Made by a program: the position numbers and the translations under genes. Shown here one piece after another: positions 8,671 through 13,444 of a stretch of 13,444 nt of DNA. Below the pieces are notes generated by a model. That model saw nothing but the letters and a program-made list of their open reading frames with translations. It did not search any database and was not told the origin of the DNA. The stretch covers positions 36,736-50,179 of the forward strand of contig NW_003137834.1 of the NCBI RefSeq assembly GCF_000003605.2, written 5' to 3'. Position 1 is the first letter of the stretch. Each line of letters starts with the position of its first letter. The stretch comes from Saccoglossus kowalevskii (lineage: Eukaryota; Hemichordata; Enteropneusta; Harrimaniidae).

Positions 8671-8860
8671 GCTGTTTATTTGATATTATTTATAGAGTTA
8701 CTAATGAACCGCCCGTTGAGATATCATGAAACTGTTATTGTTTGTTTTAATGAACCACAAAACCTTTTCTTAATTCAAAGCACTCCAGAGAAACATCTCC
8801 GCCATTCATTGGATATTAGAAGTCACCTGATAAGTAGGTCACTAAAAAACCCTGCAAAAT

Positions 8861-9906
8861 GCAGTTGCATTTTGAATGTGATAAATTAATAACAACTATT
8901 TAAGAAATAATTATGTTATGCTATGTATAAATCGAAACAATACATAGAGGAAACGATCAGCAGGGTTCGTCAACTGAAGCTAAAACCAATGATGATTGTC
9001 ACTGCATGGCGTCCGTTTCCACTCACCCAGATAAACATAATTACCAGTAAAAAGTGGTCCCTATGAACGAAATACATCACTAAAACGAAAGTGTGCCTGT
9101 TTTTGCCACGGTTTCCTGCGTTTATGAAGTGAGACGTTCAAAATGCTAGTCATCGCCAAACTATCAGATGACGCATCATAAAAAAAACACCAAAAGGATT
9201 ACACCATCAGTGCAATTTTACAAAACACAATCATACAGAAACCAACCAATATTGGAAAATTAGATAACTCACCATGAAAGATATGGTGCTCCAAGTGAAC
9301 GCATTTCAAAAATGCATTGTATGCATCAATTTAAATGCCTTGCAAGAACCAATGAAATTTTTAAAATATTTTTTTTCTCACGTGCTCTCTGTTTGAGGGC
9401 GTAATAACCTGGTCTTTTGTTTACTACTTAGCGGCTGTGTACCTGGATTTATTCTGTGTGTATTTGGATGTTCTAATCTTGGTGTTTTTCCAGTGATTTC
9501 TCTAGGTGCAATCCAAATATAGTGTGTCTTGTTTACCTGCAATTTATAAGAGTTCGAGCTGGCCAACATGTTTTTTTTTTCATGTGATTGATTACTGACA
9601 TGTTGAATTCTCATTTTTGAGCCATGTTTTCAACTTTGTTCATCATTTTCAATCTCGTCATATGTTAACATTGTTGTCTACGGAAATTCAATTAGAGGTA
9701 TGAGCCCTGCAATATCATCACTTCCATCAGGCTTAACGATGGTCAGCCACGTGATAATTGAAAAATCACTTGTCAATGATATCAAGGAAGTGCAGCTAGA
9801 AAATATTTGCGAGCGATTTAAAAAAATCTGTAATCGTTAAATATACTTTTGCGTCCTCAAAAATACATACAAATAAAAATCTCTCTGATTGCACGTTTTC
9901 ATGCTA
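8861..9906. other. Unannotated spacer between two mobile elements
   Basis: No gene recognised. A 78-codon minus-strand open frame (9378-9614, containing KTHYIWIAPREITGKTP) has no recognisable family and no paired splice sites. Good minus-strand donor-like sequences occur at about 9270 (CATG/GTGAGT) and about 9025 (CTGG/GTGAGT), but the sequence upstream of each is closed by stops. I therefore leave them as isolated motifs. Confidence 0.45.
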
Positions 9907-10859
9907 CAAGGGCGTTCAATAAGTAATGTCCCTGACCCTCTTCCAGTTCTATGATCCAGATGAAATTTTGCATGTGTAATGATTTACGTCTCTATAGGTT
10001 ACGTTGCAAAAAACAGCTCTGATTTACAGGTGTTTGAACTGTTTCAGCTGTGAAATTGAGCCAGTTGAGTGTCGCCCAGTGATCATTTTTTTTGTATTTG
10101 AAAGGACGCAAACCAAAGGAGACTTTTGATGAAATAAAAGAAACTTATGGTGATGATGCCCCACCTTGTAAAACGCTGGCATCGTGAATTCAAACATGCC
10201 CTGAAGTCTGTGGAAAAAGCTCCCAGACATGGTCGTCCCTCTTCTGCCATTGATGAGGCATCTGTCCGTAAAGTTGAGGCAGCCATTTTGAAAGATCGAC
10301 ACATTAGTGTTCGCCAAATAGCCTAAGAGGTCAAAATCAGTATAGGGTCTGTGGAAACTATCATCCATTACATTTGCATATACATATGGTATCTATCTGC
10401 CAGATGGAATCCCAGGTTGCTCACATCTTTCCAGAAGCAATAACGCTCAAGAATGAATTTAGAGAAGTGCCAATAAAATAAGTCATTTTTTTCATAAGAC
10501 TGGGTCCATCACTATGATCCAGAGACAGAAGCCCAGGTAATGCAGTGGAAGCACTGGGACTCACTACCTCCAAAGAAGGCAAGGGTGCAGCCCTCTGCTG
10601 TCAAGATCTTGCTCACAGTCTTCTGTGACCAGGACGGAGTAGTGATGACAGATTTACTGTCAAAAGGTACCACAGCCTTGATTTCTGAAGTTACGACGTG
10701 GTTGGAGGAACAACATGGGGTGTTGCTGCATAAAACGATGGGAGAAATGCATAACTCTGGGTGGTTCCTATGCAGAGAAAGACTAATGACTGTGCCAAGT
10801 TTCATTAATCTCCTGCTATTGGAAATGGGTCAGGCGCATTACTTATTGAACGCCCTTTG
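9907..10859 (+). mobile_element. Mariner-family (Tc1/mariner) element, internally deleted
   Basis: Both terminal inverted repeats are present. The left end CAAGGGCGTTCAATAAGTAA starts at 9907, and the right end, read on the minus strand from 10859, is CAAAGGGCGTTCAATAAGTA. Over 33 aligned positions they differ by one gap and two substitutions. TA dinucleotides flank the element at 9905-9906 and 10860-10861, the standard target duplication of this superfamily. The element is 953 bp against about 1.3 kb for full-length mariners, and the loss lies inside the transposase gene. It is non-autonomous, but its ends look capable of being recognised by a matching transposase. Confidence 0.93.
10055..10850 (+). 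pseudogene. Mariner transposase pseudogene
   Basis: An N-terminal helix-turn-helix piece (LYLKGRKPKETFDEIKETYG, about 10093-10150) is followed after a frameshift near 10165 by KRWHREFKHALKSVEKAPRH and ISVRQIA, then a TAA and EVKISIGSVE. A linker scrap SARWNPRLLTSFQKQ lies near 10398-10442. The catalytic core resumes with WVHHYDPETEAQVMQWKHWD and PPKKARVQPSAVK (about 10509-10610), then VMTDLLSKGTT. At about 10675-10690 the sequence jumps to a C-terminal WLEEQHGVLLHK-like segment. The part that would hold the second and third catalytic Asp is therefore deleted. The first motif (normally around DETW) is also shortened to D-W. Several stops and frameshifts confirm that it is dead. Confidence 0.9.
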
Positions 10860-10861
10860 TA

Positions 10862-11394
10862 TCTATGCTGTTAGCTGCATATAATAACATCCCCATAAAT
10901 AACAGATGGTGTCTTCCATCTAGGGGAGCTTTTTTCAAAACAACTGATATATAACTTCCGTAACGCAGAGCCTTAGGAAATTGTATATTTCCCAAAAGCT
11001 AAAGCTTTGTGAATAATGTAAATCACATTGTTTGAACGTTGGGAATCCTGAATAACTGACATTTATTAGTTGAAATTCTTCTTGAAATTATTTACTATTT
11101 TTTGTTCAACACTCTTAACACACGGGCTTTATTTTTGTTTATAAATAAATAAATGTAATTTGATGATTGGAATTATACAACTTCTGACCAAATTCCTTGA
11201 TCTTTGTAGATGCATTATGATGGCTCCATTCAGTGTCACAATATTGCTATTAGACAGCAGAGTTGGCTTGGTCAATTGTTTGCTTGTTATGTATTTTCAT
11301 ATAGCAGAATACAAATGTGTGATATGCATACGTGAAGAAGGAATTTAAATAGTTCACAACACCCGTAACTGAATTGTCAGTGTCTTGTTTTTAG
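10862..11394. other. Spacer or intron upstream of the protease exon
   Basis: AT-rich sequence with no exon I can support. It ends in a good 3' splice site (GTGTCTTGTTTTTAG, AG at 11393-11394), so at least its right part is intron of the protease gene. A 62-codon plus-strand open frame at 11160-11348 has no family resemblance and no matching donor. Confidence 0.55.
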
Positions 11395-11752
11395 GAGAAT
11401 GTGGTATTGCACTATCGAAAGCTAGAATGAATTGGTGGACAGGACGCAGAAATAGGAGAGTGGCCCTGGATGGCTATGTTATATCACATAACAACAAACA
11501 AACCATTTTGTGGAGGCGCTTTGCTGACATCAAACTGGGTTGTGATTGCTGCACACTGCATTAACAAGTCAAAAGTTAACGAAAATACGCTCCAGGTATA
11601 CATCGGAAAACATGAAGCAGTTGTAGTTGAAAGTGGAATTATTGTGGACGAAATTATTGTGCATCCTGATTATAATAAAACAGTGTATGATGCAGACATC
11701 GCTCTTATTCGATTGACGGAACATGTTGTTTTCACAGAAACGATCAAGCCAG
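11395..11752 (+). CDS. S1-family (trypsin-like) serine protease, exon with activation site, His and Asp
   Basis: The exon lies between an acceptor (TTGTTTTTAG) and a donor (CCAG/GTATAG). It starts with ECGIALSKAR, where the Cys is the usual propeptide half-cystine that pairs with the Cys of CLPS in the next exon. A new-N-terminus sequence of the IxGGQDAEIGEWPWMAML type follows. Next come FCGGALLTSNWVVIAAHC with the catalytic His, and DADIALIRL with the catalytic Asp. The Cys residues of FCGG and AHC form the standard His-loop disulfide. One surplus base near 11429 shifts the frame exactly at the Arg/Ile activation bond. No other lesion is visible. The product would be a secreted zymogen, but substrate specificity is unknown because the Ser exon is absent from the window. 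Phase is 1 at both ends. Confidence 0.9.
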
Positions 11753-12940
11753 GTATAGTAAATACACAGTAAAATGTTATCTTGTCACATATATATATAT
11801 GTTTAAAATGATGTGTTGATGTAAAGATGTTTCAAATGATGTGTTCACTTGGCGAATTGAGTTGCAATGACAACTAAATGGCTATTAATGTAGAATATTA
11901 AAGCAGGATCATTCATTGTAGTGGTGCGACTCATATTTCAGGTCAAATAATATTTAAAATTAATTTAGAGTAAACAATTTCTGTTTGCCGGGTTTGTCTA
12001 TATCGGAATATTGAGCAAATACAACACATAATTTGTATAGTAGTGTCACGATTTCAAATCAAAGCCTGGGTTCGACAAAATGCCTATGTTTCCAAAATAA
12101 TTACACTAATGTTTAGGAAAAGATATATTAATTTACTGTACTTGTAAATAAACAGACCAAATAGCTTTGTATATAGTTTTCCACAATGCAGCAATAAATA
12201 AATTCACTCTATAAGGATATGCTTTAAATGCAAAAGAATAATGGGTGTCTACTTATTAAATAAATATCTGATTAATTCCAGTCTGGTCCGAATGTCGAAC
12301 AAGTCTTCACCACGTGGCCTGTTTTTGATAGAGCGAATTTCTTTTGTCTTGATATCGCAAACAGAGTACGAATAGGGAATTTAGAATAAACGATTATCGT
12401 TCTCGCCAATTCCCAAAAAACAAGGAGCAACCAAAAATAAACTACCCACGTCGACATCAAGAAAAGTGAAAGAAAATGTTTTTTTGTACGCAAAATTTTA
12501 GGGGGAAATAAAACGCCACCATAGTTCAAACCACATTCAACCAGATATATTCGGAACCCAGATACATTACATTCTTTTTATAACATTTTATATCTTCAAG
12601 CTTTTTATGATATTTTCTATTTAAATTAAGCCACACATATGCATTGAATTCAATAGAAAGGATAGGACGCAACGCATCAGCCTAAGTTTCAAAAGCGTTC
12701 ATTCTAATATGGATATTTTAACCAAGACTTACTCTCTTAAAACATTATCACAGCATCAATTCATACTATTACTGCAATTGATAAATATACATGTATATAA
12801 CAGCTATCATTGCTCATTTATTAATTTGTCATCCATTCTTGTCAAACTTACTACTCACCTCTCTAATATATGGATATGTATTTATAACACTAAGGAAAGT
12901 TCAATGTGATAATGTTACATATGTTTTTTTATAATTGTAG
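11753..12940 (+). other. 1188-bp phase-1 intron of the serine protease gene
   Basis: The interval starts GTATAG and ends ATAATTGTAG after a T-rich stretch. Joining the flanking exons gives IKP-V-CLPS, the expected linker before the conserved Cys, which supports both sites. Inside are a short AT dinucleotide run near 11793-11801 and a pseudo-acceptor (TTAATTCCAG, ending 12280) followed by open codons. Nothing else was recognised. A minus-strand open frame at 12272-12529 has no family resemblance. Confidence 0.85.
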
Positions 12941-13062
12941 TGTGCCTGCCGTCAGTAGAAAAAGCTAAACAGTTGCTTCAACCAAACACATACGGTACTG
13001 TTATAGGATGGGGTGATACTGGGGAACAGGGACAATCCAGCACACGTAATATACTACAGGAG
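12941..13062 (+). CDS. S1-family serine protease, exon with CLPS and GWG segments
   Basis: The exon begins TG, completing a Val codon with the G at 11752, and ends GAG/GTAAGA at 13062 in phase 0. It encodes CLPSVEKAKQLLQPNTYG, then TVIGWGDTGEQGQSST and NILQE. CLP is the Cys that pairs with the propeptide Cys in two-chain S1 proteases, and GWG is a hallmark of the second barrel. In the family the next residues usually start the VxLPxV strand, and the catalytic GDSGG follows one exon or more later, here beyond the right edge. The exon is stop-free and its codon phase agrees with the preceding exon. The gene is therefore incomplete in the window, not truncated by mutation at this point. Confidence 0.9.
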
Positions 13063-13444
13063 GTAAGATTGGTACAACTTTTGAATGATGATTATCTGCT
13101 CTATAGTAAAGCAAAGCTAACTTGATACCCAAACAAATGTTATGTTAGTTAACTAGAACTTTATAACAATCTCAACCAGGATGATCATTATGCGCTTTCT
13201 ATGCATGTTCGTATTCATCAAATCTCCACCATCCAACCAACTATAATTGATGTTGCAATCGCTGGTATTTTTTTCACGAATGAACATACAAATTTATTTG
13301 TCTGTTTTGTTACAAATAAAGAATTGGTGCTACCAATGATAGCAATATACGTCATATTACTAATTTTGAATAAGATACGTCTGTTCCCATTTTGTCAATA
13401 TCATCTGAACTGGTTAACTACAGAACATGTAGGTAAATGCGAAC
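13063..13444 (+). other. Start of the next protease intron (runs off the right edge)
   Basis: Follows the strong donor GTAAGATT at 13063. AT-rich, with no acceptor followed by protease-like sequence before the window ends, so the next exon, with the catalytic Ser region, lies outside. Confidence 0.7.

Larger units (their letters stand above)
6805..8860 (-). mobile_element. Degenerate Penelope-like retroelement (Naiad-type domain order)
   Basis: Read on the minus strand, fragments in several frames follow the order of one retroelement protein. A possible N-terminal scrap (FFSDLLI near 8835-8860) comes first, then the tail of a GIY-YIG-like nuclease segment (8458-8670), then a linker (8119-8325), then reverse transcriptase blocks and a C-terminal block ending at the stop at 6805. 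A nuclease part before the reverse transcriptase matches the permuted-domain Penelope-like elements described as Naiad or Chlamys types, as I recall that literature. Compared with related copies as I remember them, a large internal segment is missing between about 8326 and 8400. A smaller one is missing after the YIDD block, near 7020-7090. No target duplication or terminal pseudo-LTR was identified, so the ends are approximate. Confidence 0.8.

Noticed and set aside
8647-8889. 80-codon plus-strand open frame
   Set aside because: It is antisense to the nuclease end of the Penelope-like element and shows no family resemblance.
9378-9614. 78-codon minus-strand open frame with KTHYIWIAPRE
   Set aside because: No recognised domain, no paired splice sites and no neighbour to join it to. 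It could be a transposon scrap, but I cannot support that.
10024-10368. Two minus-strand open frames of 73 and 114 codons
   Set aside because: Both are shadows of the mariner transposase N-terminal part on the plus strand.
10512-10805. 97-codon minus-strand open frame
   Set aside because: It is antisense to the mariner catalytic region, whose HHYDPETEAQ and PPKKARVQPS motifs fix the plus strand as coding.
12050-12080. GGGTTCGACAAAATGCC as a tRNA or SINE B-box
   Set aside because: It fits the B-box poorly, and no A-box or cloverleaf can be drawn upstream.

Overview
The window is AT-rich animal genomic DNA. It has intron-containing genes with GT/AG splice sites, a long tandem satellite and decayed retro- and DNA transposons. 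There are no bacterial features such as operons, ribosome binding sites or CRISPR arrays. The species cannot be fixed from the sequence. The chymotrypsin-fold protease, the mariner element and a Penelope-like retroelement with its endonuclease part placed before the reverse transcriptase would all fit an invertebrate such as a mollusc, but that is inference.

Layout. Positions 1-3507 are about 33 monomers of a 105-111 bp satellite with higher-order periods of 321 bp (trimer) and 645 bp (hexamer). Positions 3508-4900 are non-coding by my reading. They hold a 129-bp tandem duplication carrying perfect CArG-box palindromes (3894-4161) and a short array of hairpin-forming 42-53 bp units (4600-4790). 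Positions 4885-5680 hold a possible two-exon minus-strand gene of unknown function, whose splice donor lies in a 39-bp minisatellite. Positions 6805 to about 8860 are a broken minus-strand Penelope-like element. Positions 9907-10859 are a plus-strand mariner element with both terminal inverted repeats and a TA target duplication, but with the middle of its transposase deleted. From 11395 to the end lies a plus-strand S1-family serine protease gene. Two of its exons are visible (11395-11752 and 12941-13062), separated by a 1188-bp phase-1 intron.

The protease is the only recognisable host gene. The visible exons carry the propeptide Cys, the activation site, the catalytic His and Asp and the GWG segment. 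The exon with the catalytic Ser lies beyond the right edge, and the signal peptide and any N-terminal domains lie to the left of 11395, possibly outside the window. One surplus base sits exactly at the activation cleavage site, so the copy is either a pseudogene or affected by a sequence error.

No clearly new biological system was found. The points most worth a second look are the protease frameshift, the candidate minus-strand gene with duplicated splice donors, the satellite's higher-order structure and the permuted-domain retroelement.
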